A stretch of 64,000 nt of DNA from Ophiura sarsii (lineage: Eukaryota > Echinodermata > Ophiuroidea > Amphilepidida > Ophiuridae): the NCBI GenBank assembly GCA_035610835.1, contig CM069449.1, positions 7,586,542 through 7,650,541 on the forward strand, written 5' to 3'. A model generated the notes under the pieces. That model searched no databases, was not told the origin of the DNA, and saw only the letters and a program-made list of their open reading frames with translations. Numbering within the stretch: the first letter of the stretch is position 1; every line of letters begins with the position of its first letter. Below are positions 44,546 to 56,176 of this stretch, one piece after another. Both the position numbers and the translations under genes were made by a program.

Positions 44546-45374
44546 CACGGTATTTCCTCGTACATCTTCACCCCAGATCTTATATACTGTATAACAGCAT
44601 TTATTGTAATCATCCACATCTGCAATATCTGCCAGGTACAATGAATTCACCAGAGATAAGCAACATGTATGTGACAAATGGCACTTACTGCAAATAAACC
44701 ACAACCCTGTCCGGAGCCCAAAAGTGACGTGAACGAATTACTTATTAAAAGATATCGTTAATGAAATAATAGTTGGATCAATTATTTTCAAACATTTATG
44801 TCACTTTGGTCCCTTCTTATACTAAACATTGGTTGTGTGGATACAGGCGGTATTTTAAATCATCCTAGGTTTATCCTACCACAATTCCGATTATGCGTGT
44901 TTGGACTAAATTGATAATGGTCAGAGCAGCCAATTTGTACGACGCATCAGTGAGGATCAGTTCTACCATTATGAATGATTGACATTCTAGTGTTGCCATT
45001 ACAGAGTTGCCAAGGCAGTTCCTTAGAAGCACAATTGGACAAAAACACAATGCATGTACAATAACAGTGAGTGGTCAGCTTAGGATTGTAGAGTTTTTTT
45101 TCCAGCCAGATAACATTCCCTATCCCCCTAATGTTCATACATTGTAGGGGTTGATAATTGTACTTGTACATTTATTTAGCTTTTACATATGGCCAAGTAC
45201 AAGCGACTTTTCCTGCCAGATATGATTTGCCAGTATATTGCAACATTCAAACTAAACTACTCGTAAAACAATAAGTTCCATGATTCTTGCATATCTGGTC
45301 TAAACCCTGACATTACCATAACACATTTTATACACACTCAACATTGTTTATATATTATGGAAATTTAAAAAGGT
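44546..45374. other. Intergenic, no gene seen
   Basis: Nothing recognised. Confidence 0.4.
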
Positions 45375-45732
45375 CAATTTTTTAAATTATCTAATGCACA
45401 CCCATGACAATTTTAGAGAACATTCCTATTTGCTCCAGAAACATCAAGCGAAAATTGTATGGACAACAATTATTCCATTTTTTTTTATTGGACTTTTTGT
45501 AAAATTGGCATTTTACATGCAAGTCGGACATTTTACATGTAAGTCTATGGAGATTTAGAATAAATAGGGCGCTATAACATCAAATGTTCAGCATTTTTAG
45601 GTACATTTTGACCTCTATATAAATAATGGTGGCATTTGTTTTCAATCAAATGTGCCAGGATGGTAGAATTCCTAGGTTAATTTCATGAAAGTTGAATGGG
45701 TGTGCATTAGCTAATTTTGAAAAATGTCATTA
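45375..45732. mobile_element. Inverted-ended element, about 355 bp
   Basis: CTAATGCACACCCATGACAA at about 45393 with upstream ATTTTTTAAATTA pairs with TTGAATGGGTGTGCATTAG and CTAATTTTGAAAAATGT at about 45692-45728. The centre has a short direct repeat, ATTTTACATGCAAGTC / ATTTTACATGTAAGTC. Confidence 0.7.
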
Positions 45733-45995
45733 TACCAATGTGATTTAGAATCTATGGTGGATGAAGTGCAATATCGGTGTTTTCCAAATGGTCAAGCTCC
45801 TTTAATTTTAGGATCTTGCAAAAACACAAGCGAATGCTTCAGATCGCTAGTAGTGAATGCTTCTCTTGATTAATGCGAAAATAAATGGTAATCTCTCAAG
45901 TAATAGCGTTTGCTTACTAGTCTTAGAGTAAAGAGATTGACTGGTGTTTTTAATTTATTCATTCAGCTCCATAATGTGAGCGTTGTCAACACTGA

Positions 45996-46164
45996 TGAAT
46001 TAATAGCACGCTGACCTATTAATGGCACGCTGACCAACTAATAGCACGTTGACCAACTAATAGCACGTTGACCAATTAATGGCACGCTGACCAACTAATA
46101 GCACGTTGACCAACTAATAGCACGTTGACCAATTAAGAGCACGCTGACCAATTAAGAGCGCGGG
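45996..46164. repeat. 19-bp minisatellite, about 9 copies
   Basis: The unit is GACCAACTAATAGCACGTT with variants GCACGCT and AATTAAGAGC. An uninterrupted array of constant period. Confidence 0.93.
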
Positions 46165-48316
46165 TTTTTATTCGTGCTATAGGGAAACAGAAATATTATG
46201 TTCGACTTCGACAGTGTTCGCTCACCTTTTGGATGAAACGAAAGAGATCTCTGCGCAAGTAATCAAAGTTTGTTTTGACTTGCCGGAGTGGATTTGCCAT
46301 AATAATGTTAACGAAATTTCAGACAAATGTAGAAAAGAATTTCATTGCACTTACATTAACATTAATATTGAATTAAGGCATACAGTACAACATATATCCC
46401 CATCAATCCAACCTAACACCTACAAGTTCCCGATATCAAACATAATCTTTCTGGTTATAACACCACAGGGTGTCCCAAAAGTTTCGAAACCATTTTAAAG
46501 ATTTGTATCTCTCTTGTATACCAACTAGAAAATATATTTGGAAGGAGAAAACTTGTAGAATCATTCCGGTACCAAAAATGACTTTTTGAGGCCCCTCAAT
46601 TATAAAACACACGCTGAAAGGTTTGGCCACATACCGTAATACCATAACATTGTTCGATTTGCTGGACGCACTGCATAAGTCATTCCATTCATGTGGATAT
46701 TGTTCCAAAAAGGTTTTTACTTTATAAATGTTGTGTACAACATTAGTACTGTTCATAATAAGGATTATATCAATCTGAAATTAAAAATAATCATTGTAGA
46801 GAACCTTTTTCTATTCCCTACCTATTTCCGTTGTCGCATCCTTGATTTTATTCAGCTCACTATATGCTTTTTTATGAGAGTGCAGGTTTACAGTTCGGAA
46901 AACTTTCGTCTGAATTATGGCAAAATAGATAGCAGATAATTATTGATCTTTTTCAGATATGAAACAAAACTATAGTACCGGTAGAAGTCTAGTTTCACTA
47001 GTTTGAAAGTGCCACTGTAAATTCTAAAGAGGATTTATGAATATTCTAAATTATCTTAAGATTGTGAGCTTCTTAATACTATGAATGAACAAGAATTCAC
47101 ACACGGGGTCTATGAAGAAGGAAAACATGCACTAAACCGAATCACCATACGAAATGCATCTTTTATTCACGAATGGTTATTTTCTGTATTCCCGCTGCTG
47201 ATCTTGTTGTACCAATGGTTGAAAAATACATTATAAATGGATTTTATGTAAGGGCGGCGTGTGCAATTCTTGCTTCCAAAAGGAGGGTTTTTACTACAGC
47301 AATCGCAGGGACGTAGTCTTCCGCAGGCTAGTGTAGTATTTACAGTTATCGTTACGCAAAACCGGAATCGATACGTTTTTTTAAATTTTATAATGTATGG
47401 CTTGATCATCTGTATTTCCGAAGCGGATATTGTTGTACCACGAATAATCACCTTCCTTGAGTGAATAACAACATTGACGCTGGTGTGCTTTTGTGTAATA
47501 TTTCAACTGTGCTGAGGGTGATAACCGTTATCCAGTATGAGCATTGGCTGTGATTTGGGAATACAGCGGGAGCCGGGAATATGTCCAAAGGATGGGAGAT
47601 GGCCACCAAGTAGCCCTGTATAAAAGATATGGCTCCAAACTTACACAAGTCCAAAACAATAAATTGATCGATATCGCTTATACAAAATTTGACGAAAAAT
47701 TATATACCATATGAATGATAAAACTAGTATAACCTACACTATTGTCAATTTTCTTTACGATAGCACCTTTTGGTCATTTTCTACAATATTTTAAAAACTT
47801 CAAATGCCTGTATCTCAAAAAAGCAAAATGGAATTAGGTCATTCTTGCGCTCAGGTCTTCAGTTACACAAAGTAGGGCTGAGTAAAAAAATGCCCAAGAA
47901 TGTTTGGAATTTGTTTCGCATTTTTGTAATCTTAAATTATGCGTGGTATAAACAATATCCGTTTTTGGTATACAGTTGAAGCCACGCAAGATAAAAGGGA
48001 AAAACGTCATAACAAGAATTAGGTGAAGTATCTGATGTCGTAACTATAAAATACTGTGTTCACGAAAGTCATGCCATTTCACTACCAGCACCGTGCATAG
48101 AAAATTGAACAAATTGAAGGTGAAAATCGTAAGTTGTAATTATCTTATTAAGTTTATTTTAGAGCAATTGTACTGATCAAAATGCTCACTTTCTATCTGA
48201 TGTTGGACATATTCTAAGCAAAACAAAAGCAAATCATTTAGGATTTCTCAATGAAAATTCCTTTAATAATCACCGACCAAACTTCATACAAAATAGTAAA
48301 GGCGTTATCTATTCTC
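46165..48316. other. Intergenic, no gene seen
   Basis: It contains one mariner-like terminal word, ACAGGGTGTCCCAAAAGTTT, at about 46466 with no partner in the window. A diverged direct repeat lies at 47187-47218 and 47410-47441 (CTGTATTCCCG... / CTGTATTTCCG..., then TTGTTGTACCA). No gene supported. Confidence 0.45.
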
Positions 48317-49165
48317 TTAATTCCAGAGACTTACATTTTAAAACTTTCACGCGACTCATAATAATTTTAAGTCTATTGGCTAATATCTGAACGCGTTCTT
48401 AGAATAAAAGTTTTATCTCTCTAAATTCCGAAGACTTAAATAATAAGTCTTAATTGCGACTTAAAATATTTGTAAGTCTTTAAGATTTAATATTGCGTTG
48501 TTTCGATTATCAGTTTTAAAAGAATCGTCTTTCCGACTATCCTGATTTAAAAACTTTCAAAGGACTTACTAATCGCGCCAATCAGATCGTCCGTAGGTAA
48601 CGACGTCACAGTCTAAGAATTCAGATTAGTGGAAAGCACGAGTGCACGACGGCCATTTTTTTTCGGTTCGGACGAGTATGTGGCAGGAATTGTTGGAGAT
48701 GGGAAGGTGATATAGCGTTTGAAAAGTAGTGTTACTATGGATACTCAAGAACATATTAAATCTCACTGAGTGTGAAATGGGAAACCGGTAGTGAAGAAAA
48801 CGGAGGTTAAACTCGCGCAATCATCGGTACAACATTTTACAGTCTTGCTTGTAATGTGTTTTTAATTCCAAGAAGGAGTTAAAAAAAAACCTAATTTTTT
48901 TTTCCGTGTTTTTTTACAATTCACATTTAAATCTGTAGAAAGACTTAAACTGAAATAAACCATCAAGGTATTTAATAATAAACACTAGAAGTCCAAACTA
49001 TCTAAATTTTAAAACTTCTACAGACTTAAAATTTAAGTCTAAGGACAGTTGGTTTTTTAAATCCAAGAGTTTTGTCACTAATATCAGTCCGCGTTGGATT
49101 TAAGTCTTTTGGACTTTAAAATAAGTCTTTTGGACTTTAAAATAAGTCTTTGGAATTAAGAGAGT
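48317..49165. mobile_element. Inverted-ended element with AAGTCT arrays
   Basis: CTCTTAATTCCAGAGACTTA at 48317 pairs with TAAGTCTTTGGAATTAAGAG ending 49165. The interior holds more than a dozen AAGTCT or AGACTT words, many in opposed pairs such as AGTCTTTTGGACTT. No coding. Confidence 0.75.
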
Positions 49166-49517
49166 ACTTGTTTTCCTATTTAGAGTTTAAAGTATGCAGG
49201 CATGCAATTTTGGCAATAAACTAGTCCGAAATGAACTACGTATGGTGAGTAGCCGCGCGCATTTAAAAGAAAATCGGCGCGACACACCACGTGCGCTTGT
49301 ACTGTTCATATCGTTATTGCAAGTGAGTTATTAGGATTATTTAGTTATTGGTTATGATTATATTGTAATATGATAAACCTCTTAATAAACCTTTTAAAAC
49401 ATTCGTTCCTCTTCTCTGATTTTTTATAGCACAAAAACACCCCGGGAGTTAAGATTACTGATGCATTTTTACATTTGCAATTCATTTTAATGCAGATTAT
49501 TGGTAACCTCGTTGAGG

Positions 49518-50187
49518 ATGAAGTGCACGGTGAATAACTCCTACTACACTCCAGATTATATCGTTCCGTTCTTAACACGGAAGACAATGCAAGACCTTGT
49601 GATATCGAGAATTCAACCACCACCAATTGGTATAATCGGAATACTACTGAACACATCATTCATTTACGTAGTTCTACGTTCCAAAAAGCTGCGTACTAAC
49701 ACTAATTTGTATTTGGCAAATCTCGCTGTTTCTGATTCAATTTACCTGGCTTATAGTACCTGGTTTTGTTTGACGTCGTATTTTGTGTCACCATTTACAT
49801 TAAATACATCATTCCTTGGTAGTGATGGTGGTTGCGTTATAGACGGACTGTTAAATTATTGTCCGTACTATGCCTCACTCGCGTTTGTTGGGCTAGTCAC
49901 CCTTGAACGATATCTTGCAATCTGCCACCCATTTATGCACAGAGCTATCGTTAGCAGAAGTCGAACAATCAAGTTGATATTCATTTGCTGGTTTATTGGT
50001 ATCGTAGTTGGCGCTATTGCAGGATCAGCTACAAGTGTGTACGTGGAAGATTGTTTCTCATATTCAGCTACCTATTCACACCTTCCACGTATACTAGCGG
50101 TTTGCGACGTCAATAAAGCGATGGATGACGTACTATATCATTTGTTACCGTTACTCGAAACTTCTACATTCTGTGTTGTATTTATCG
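49518..50187 (+). CDS. GPCR exon 1 (TM1 to TM5)
   Basis: 670 bp, starts MKCTVNNSYYTPDYIVPF and ends CVVFIG with donor GTAAGT in phase 1. A TTG 18 bp upstream is in frame but ATG is preferred. Confidence 0.92.
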
Positions 50188-51825
50188 GTAAGTCAACTGT
50201 TACGTTGGTCCATAAGAACTACAAATCCAATGCACAAGGGACGAGTTACAACATACAGGGTGTCCACGCCATTGCCCCCATCGATTACCCAGTATTTGAC
50301 TGTAAATCTTTATATTATATTTTTGGTGTACAAATGTATAAGCTTCAAGGTCAATAGGTGACCTTTCGCATTGAAAGACAACTAGATTATCTACTAGTTT
50401 ATGTAAATGTTAAAATCAAATATTGAGTGTTTAATGAGAGTAATGACGTGTACGCGTGCACCATTTTTTTATGGGGTACCCTGTATTTGCTTACTTTGCC
50501 AACGAATTTATGTATTTATCTTCCTGTTGTTGGTCAAAGGAGAGAAGTTCGTATATAGACTTTCGTTGTAATCTGCGGGTAACGGTTCGCGCATCACGTT
50601 AATTGTTTTGATTTGTTGTTCAGCAGCCCGGGTACACCGATTTTTTCTGCTGGTATTAGCACACTTGTAAAAATGTTTTTATTTGTTTTAAAGAGATTGA
50701 AAGTATGCACATCATTGTGAATTTTGATTTTTGTAGTGTCGTGTGTGAATCAGTTGCGTATCAATGCACTTGGGCAAATGTTGATATGCGCACAATAACA
50801 CTCCCCTGCGGGGTCGTGCCATTAATCACACATTTATATTAACGCGCGTGTATTGATGTTGTCTAATATATCTCGAAACAAAGCATACGCAATTATTGAC
50901 CTATAACCAAACGCTTATTAAATTTAGGTTATTTTAAAATACAGTGGGTGATCTGTGAAGATAATTGTGTAGGGGTACACACCTATAATATATTACGTAT
51001 GTCTTGTCTTGTATTTCTAATCATCCAGGAAGTATGATCATGTACGTACGCATCATCAATATACTTGGACAGCGCAAGATGGTAGAGCAAGAAGTAATTG
51101 ATAGTACAGTAAGGAGTGTTAGAAATCAAGTTGCTGTGATGTTGATAGTTAACGGGATTGTGTTCTTTTTGCTTCATCTTCCCGTAAGTCATTATGATAG
51201 TTGCAGATTTACCCCTTTCCCGACAGTGTTCGAATTAAGTGGTAGGTTGTAAAACGTAAATATGGTTCATGACATTATGTTTTACTCAGAATCATTGTTC
51301 CAATGTCCTAATATTGTGCAAAAAACATAAAAAAGCAGGAAATTGATGTTAGATAGCCAAACTATTTCCTATTACTCCCAGCTCTTCGACTGACCTGGAT
51401 CACATCAACAAAATGACAATTCATGCTTAGAAGGTAGTTCCGTAAAAGCTTGTGGTTAGTTTGAACAGTCTTGCACAGTCAGTGTTCAGGGCCTTGTTCT
51501 TGTATCACAACTATACTTTTACTATTTATTTTCATTATTTTCACTTTTTCAGATAAAATTGTTATTAATACGAACTTATATTTATCGACTAACGAAGAGC
51601 ATACCGACGATTAGTGGACCAGTCTATCACACGTGGACTTGGTGGGGGAAGACAGCTGTATACGCAAATGCTGCAGTGAATCCGTTGATTTATTGTGGTT
51701 TTAATTCTAGGTATCGAAACGAATTTATAGAGGTATTTCTTCCTAAACGATGTTGTAATTCGGCAGGCGAGAGCAAACAGGATAAAGCAACACCAATTTC
51801 AAAAACACAACCGTCAGTTGTTTAA
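49518..51825 (+). CDS. Class-A GPCR, three exons, about 365 aa
   Basis: Exons 49518-50187, 51029-51183 and 51553-51825 join in phase with GTAAGT donors and CAG acceptors. It has a short N-terminus with N-glycosylation site NNS; TM1 GIIGILLN (Asn45); TM2 LANLAVSD (Asp73); TM3 Cys106 and ERYLAICHP (ERY at 130-132); ECL2 Cys179; TM5 across the first splice; TM6 VAVMLIVNGIVFFLLHLP without the usual CWxP Trp; TM7 NPLIY (318-322); and a basic tail with paired Cys (KRCCNSA). It is a plasma-membrane G-protein-coupled receptor of the peptide-receptor-like kind. The ligand cannot be told. The start is the first ATG after an in-frame stop at 49488. It looks functional: all key residues but the TM6 Trp are present. 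Confidence 0.92.
50256..50483. mobile_element. Tc1/mariner-like MITE in GPCR intron 1
   Basis: CAGGGTGTCC at 50256 and GGTACCCTG ending 50483, flanked by TA on both sides. The terminal match is only about 9 of 10, so support is moderate. Confidence 0.5.
51029..51183 (+). CDS. GPCR exon 2 (ICL3 and TM6)
   Basis: 155 bp, acceptor TTTCTAATCATCCAG, donor GTAAGT. It reads SMIMYVRIINILGQRKMVEQ, then the basic loop and TM6 ending FFLLHLP. Confidence 0.92.
51553..51825 (+). CDS. GPCR exon 3 (TM7 and tail, stop)
   Basis: 273 bp, acceptor TTTTCACTTTTTCAG. It reads IKLLLIRTYIYRLTKSIPTI, then AVYANAAVNPLIYCGFNSRY, and ends TQPSVV and TAA. Confidence 0.93.
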   Translation: MKLLLIRTYIYRLTKSIPTISGPVYHTWTWWGKTAVYANAAVNPLIYCGFNSRYRNEFIEVFLPKRCCNSAGESKQDKATPISKTQPSVV

Positions 51826-52229
51826 ATCATACTTAATGAAATAAGGATACACTTTTTACATACGATTGTACAGGTATTTTAATGAACTATTGTGGTTGCA
51901 ATATTATATAAAAATAACATAATTGTTTTCTTCCGAGAAAAACCACAAATCCCAGCGCTAGTGCTATCGATACATTAGTCGCAAATTTTGTAGCTGCCTT
52001 TACGCTGGGAACTTGTTCGTTCGTTCAATAATTAATCAGAATATAGCTCTTCATTTTACAGCACCAACTCCGCCAATAGATTTCAGGAAGCATATCTTTC
52101 AGACGAAAAAGAACACTTGCTAAACAAGCCCAGCCACTGCATGCAATCCTCTCCACAGAACATTTGGAAGCATGTAGAGTCATCAGTGAAACCAGCAATG
52201 TTACAACTGGTTATTGTGTTGTATCTAAT
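51826..52229. other. 3' flank of the GPCR gene
   Basis: AT-rich start, likely 3' untranslated region. No clear polyadenylation signal chosen. Confidence 0.4.
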
Positions 52230-52795
52230 AGGGGCGCTGGAAGAGGGAAACGTACGTTTGTGTGTTATCAGAAGGAAACGTACGTTAATATTGGATCTAT
52301 ATTTGAAGCATTGGAAGATGAAAAGCGTACGTTAGCAAGTGATCTTTAATCAAAGCGCTTGAAGAGGAAAACGGGCGTTAGTGTTTGATCTTTAATGAGA
52401 GCGCCCGAAAAGGGAAACATACGTAAGCGAGTGATCTTTTATTGGAACCACTGTAGAAAGAAAACGTATTCAATATGTGATCTTTGATAGGAACGCTGGA
52501 AGTGGAAAACATACGTTTGATCTTCAATAGGAGTGCTGAAAAAGGGAAACGTGATCTTAAAATGGTAATGCTGGAAAAGAGACACAAATGTTAATGTGTG
52601 ATCTTTAATGGAGATGATGGAAGAAGGAAACGTACGTTAATGTGTGATCTTTAATAGAGACGATACAAGAGGGAAACGTACGTTAATGTGTGATTTTTAA
52701 TGGAGACGATGCAAGAGGGAAACGTACGTTAATGTGTGATCTTTAATGGAGACGATACAAGAGGGAAACGTACGTTAATGTGTGACTTTTAATAG
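52230..52795 (+). repeat. 46-bp minisatellite with palindromic core
   Basis: About 12 copies. The four at the right end are near-identical: GAGGGAAACGTACGTTAATG, TGTGATCTTTAATGGAGACG, ATACAA. The left copies are diverged. Each contains AACGTACGTT, a perfect 10-bp palindrome. Confidence 0.9.
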
Positions 52796-52868
52796 GAACT
52801 TAAGTTGGGAAACCTTACAATCAATTAAACCAATCAGAAGCCAGTATCCGGTACTACTATTGCGTGGG

Positions 52869-52948
52869 ATAACAAATAGTATCCCAATTATAAGAAAACA
52901 AATAGTATCCCAATTATAAGAAAACAAATAGTATCCCAATTATAAGAA
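52869..52948 (+). repeat. 26-bp tandem repeat, 3 copies
   Basis: The unit is ACAAATAGTATCCCAATTAT with AAGAAA, identical in three copies. Confidence 0.92.
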
Positions 52949-53897
52949 ATTGGTGTTTCACAATTTACAATTGTGACCCTGCTGAGCTTTTGAAACAGAA
53001 CGTCAAACCTCGCGATTTCGCGGTATTGGATAATACATTTGAGACCATTTTAACTTTATAAAACATCTTAGTACTGTACTCATATCCGCAAACAATGAGA
53101 TTTGTCGTCAAAATCATTAAACTGATAGGCTTTTTAAACCTTTTACCGTGAAAGAAAAAGTAAAGAAAATCTAGAATGAAATAATACTCTTAACTCTTAA
53201 CGTATATTCGTCGTGCCATATCACACGTGCGACACCATTATTAACACTTTGCACGGGAGATGACATTCCAAAACGTCACAATCTTTTTCAAAGATGATAA
53301 AATTCTTGATTTTCATCGTCATATTGGAATCACTATCAGAATTGCATTAGAATAAGTAAACATGCATAGTATTTTGTTTAGGAATCTTTGAGATAGACAT
53401 TGAAAGTTGAGAAAGGCTTCTGAAAAGTCTGTATTGTATATTGGGTAATATCAATAGCCGCGTGTAGTAAAAGGTTAAATACAACCAGCTGTGTTGTTCA
53501 CATTAAAGTATTGTTGCGATATGACACCTAAAAGCAACACCTTTATTCGTATTCACTTTTAATGTTGGTAAACGTGAACAAAATAAATAATATGTAATGT
53601 GAACATACAATAACTACCTGCATTATGTAGATGTCTTGTTTCGAGAGAAATTAGACAAATCAATGCACGCGCGCTGATTTTGATACGTGAATAATCGAAT
53701 GACCCTCGCAAGAAAATTGCTATTGTGGGCATATCAACATTTGTAGAAGTGCATTGATTTTCCTAATTTGTTTCGAGAAACAAAATACGCATGTACATTG
53801 ACCTAATTTAAACGAGTCACTATACAAATTAAACAATTTACAATTTTAGCATAAATATTTAAGATGTAATAACGGAAAAACCTGTTATCAAGTTTCC
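52949..53897. other. Intergenic, no gene seen
   Basis: No coding sequence recognised. Confidence 0.4.
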
Positions 53898-54168
53898 TAT
53901 AGTCTGTGTCAAAGTACTATGGACATAATTCCAACAAGGGTGCGTATGTACGTGCGTGCGTGCGTACATACGTACGTGCATTAACTCGGAAGTGCGTAAC
54001 GGGCGCTTTAAAAAATGACCGCGCGTCCTGATTGGTCAATCGTGACGTGCATACATGCTTCTTTGTTCGCGCATTCATGATCTCGATGCAGCTTTGTGGC
54101 ACTTCAACAAAACACGCTCGCGTGAAATAGCTTGAATTATGTCCATACTACTTTGACACAGACTATAA
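53898..54168. mobile_element. MITE, 271 bp, with TACG microsatellite inside
   Basis: TATAGTCTGTGTCAAAGTAC with TATGGACATAATTC at 53898-53931 pairs with its complement at 54135-54168 (one mismatch). Inside is a TACGTGCG-type simple repeat at about 53943-53980. No coding. Confidence 0.88.
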
Positions 54169-55116
54169 CACCCGCAGCGAAACCGCGATCCCTGAACAAT
54201 GAATCAAAATAAATCGCGTGGTGTGCGCATTGAACGGCGAACACGCGGAGTGCACTACTAAGAGTGTATGAATATTGATCAAACCATAGCTTACAATCAT
54301 TCATAGCAAATCTAGGCAGATGACACTCGAAGAAACTTTTAATTCATAATGCTGTTTCATTGGGTTTTCATTAGGTTTAGGTTCATTACGTTTCAGACAT
54401 GGTACCTTCTAATGATATTTAAAAAAATTCTAGACCTGGAAACCATTTTCTCTGTAGGATAAAGCCTTCCACCTTGCAAAAAAGCAACCCAAATACTTTT
54501 CAATCCTTTCCAAAGATTTAACGAATCAAGTTTCACTCCAACTTTGCTGCTTTTAGCAAAAAAAATACACGACATTTGTTATGATTACATACTGGCCTTT
54601 ACTAATCAATCTAATTGCTGAATGATAATCTCCCTGCTATATTTCGATATTGGATCTTTTCGAAATCGTGTCTTTCGTTATCTCCACTCATAATGAGCAC
54701 GTATTGAGAGCAACATTTAATGAGTTATAATGTATTTGCTCTATATTGGTATGGTTAGGCCAACAAACAAAAAAGAGTTGTGTTGCCCTCATCCGGCCGG
54801 GTCAAAATTACGAAAAATGTGGGCCGGTTCTTTTTTCTTTTTTTTAAGATTTTTAAAATCTTTATTAAGATTTGTTTCTTCTTTTTTTAAGATGTTTTTC
54901 TTTTTTAAGATTCTTTTTAAATATTTCAACACTATTTTTACCCATCATCCTGTTGAGAAATGTGTGCAAAAGCCAACGAAACCAAGAAAACCAAACAACA
55001 AGCTCGGGTTTGTATATTGTTTTTTATTAAGTCTCATTCTCTCCATCGTTGTCTTAATTCAGTATACAAGATAGTAATATGTGGATATTCCATACTATCA
55101 AGCATTTTCTGTTATA
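54169..55116. other. Intergenic, T-rich, no gene seen
   Basis: The stretch from 54826 to 54940 is T-rich low complexity. No coding sequence recognised. Confidence 0.45.
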
Positions 55117-55124
55117 AAATCAAG

Positions 55125-55504
55125 CACTGGCGTAACAACAGGGGGGGGGGGGGGGGTGGGGGGGATATATCCCCCCCCAGATTTTTACCTGGGGGGATGC
55201 CTAATGTAATCATCCCCCCCAGATTTTTCATAACCAATAATTTTAAAAGTGACGTATTTAAACAAATAGGTGGGCGTAAAGATTCACACACTGTACACTG
55301 GACACAACCACACTGGGACATTCAATTCATTCATTGCAGTTTGGATTTTATCATTTTAAAATGAAAACAATGACGACAGCGATTTACAAATTGCTATCAA
55401 TCAAGGAATGCATGACCAGGCGCGGATACAAGGGGGGGGGGGGGGCCCGACGGGCCCGGGCCCCCCCCCCCCCCCTACCAAAAAAAAAGGGAAAAAAAGG
55501 AAGA

Positions 55505-55536
<32 letters not shown>

Positions 55537-56168
55537 GGGGAAAAAAGGGGAAAAAAAAGGAAAAAAGAAAGAGAGGAAGAGGGGGGGGGGGGGGGGGGGG
55601 GGGTGGGGGCACATCACCCCTCAGACTCCCCCTGTTCGAGCTTTTAAACAATCTATACTTAAATTCAGAAAAAATCAGTATATACGTCGTATGCTCTACT
55701 TCTTTCTTGCATTGATAACAAATATATATTGATTGGAAATGAAGAGGTGGCTTTTTGATAAAATGTTGATCAAAAGTATACACCAGATCGCACCAAATGA
55801 GTTCGGAAATTGAAAATTTTTCTACTTCAGAGAAAGGCACATCCCCCCTCAGACACCCCCCTGTCCGAGCATAGCTCGGAGGGCGGTGCTGCGCACCGCT
55901 TGGATGGTACCGGCAATTTTTTTGGGCACCCCCTAAAATTTTCCTGGATCAGCCTGAATTTTTGGGCTACAAAATGAGCCCAATCTGTAAAAAGTGTATT
56001 ATTTGGGTTACAAAAGGCGGGCAATAGTTTTACGAGCGTAGCGAGTAAAAAAATATTTTGAGGTTAAAAAAGTCTCACTCTGAACATTACTCTGAACTTG
56101 ACAGCCCTGCCGTATTTGAGTCTGATAATTTTCATCCCCCCCACTCAAAAAAAGTAGTTACGCCCCTG
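55125..56168. mobile_element. Transposon with 8-bp target duplication, packed with homopolymers
   Basis: CACTGGCGTAAC at 55125 and GTTACGCCCCTG ending 56168 are imperfect complements, flanked by AAATCAAG on both sides (55117-55124 and 56169-56176). The 8-bp duplication suggests a hAT-like class (inference). Inside are G runs at 55141, a C- and A-rich block at 55430-55600, and two related copies of CATCMCCCCTCAGAC... (about 55611 and 55838). That pattern suggests other elements nested within. Long open stretches here are low-complexity artefacts, not genes. Confidence 0.75.
55430..55605. repeat. Homopolymer block (G, C, A, G)
   Basis: Runs of G, then C, then A with AAGG interruptions, then G again. 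The lengths of such runs are often wrong in assemblies. Confidence 0.9.
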
Positions 56169-56176
56169 AAATCAAG

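Noticed and set aside
55334..55840. Open frames rich in Gly, Lys or Pro on both strands
   Set aside because: They are created by homopolymer runs inside a transposon.
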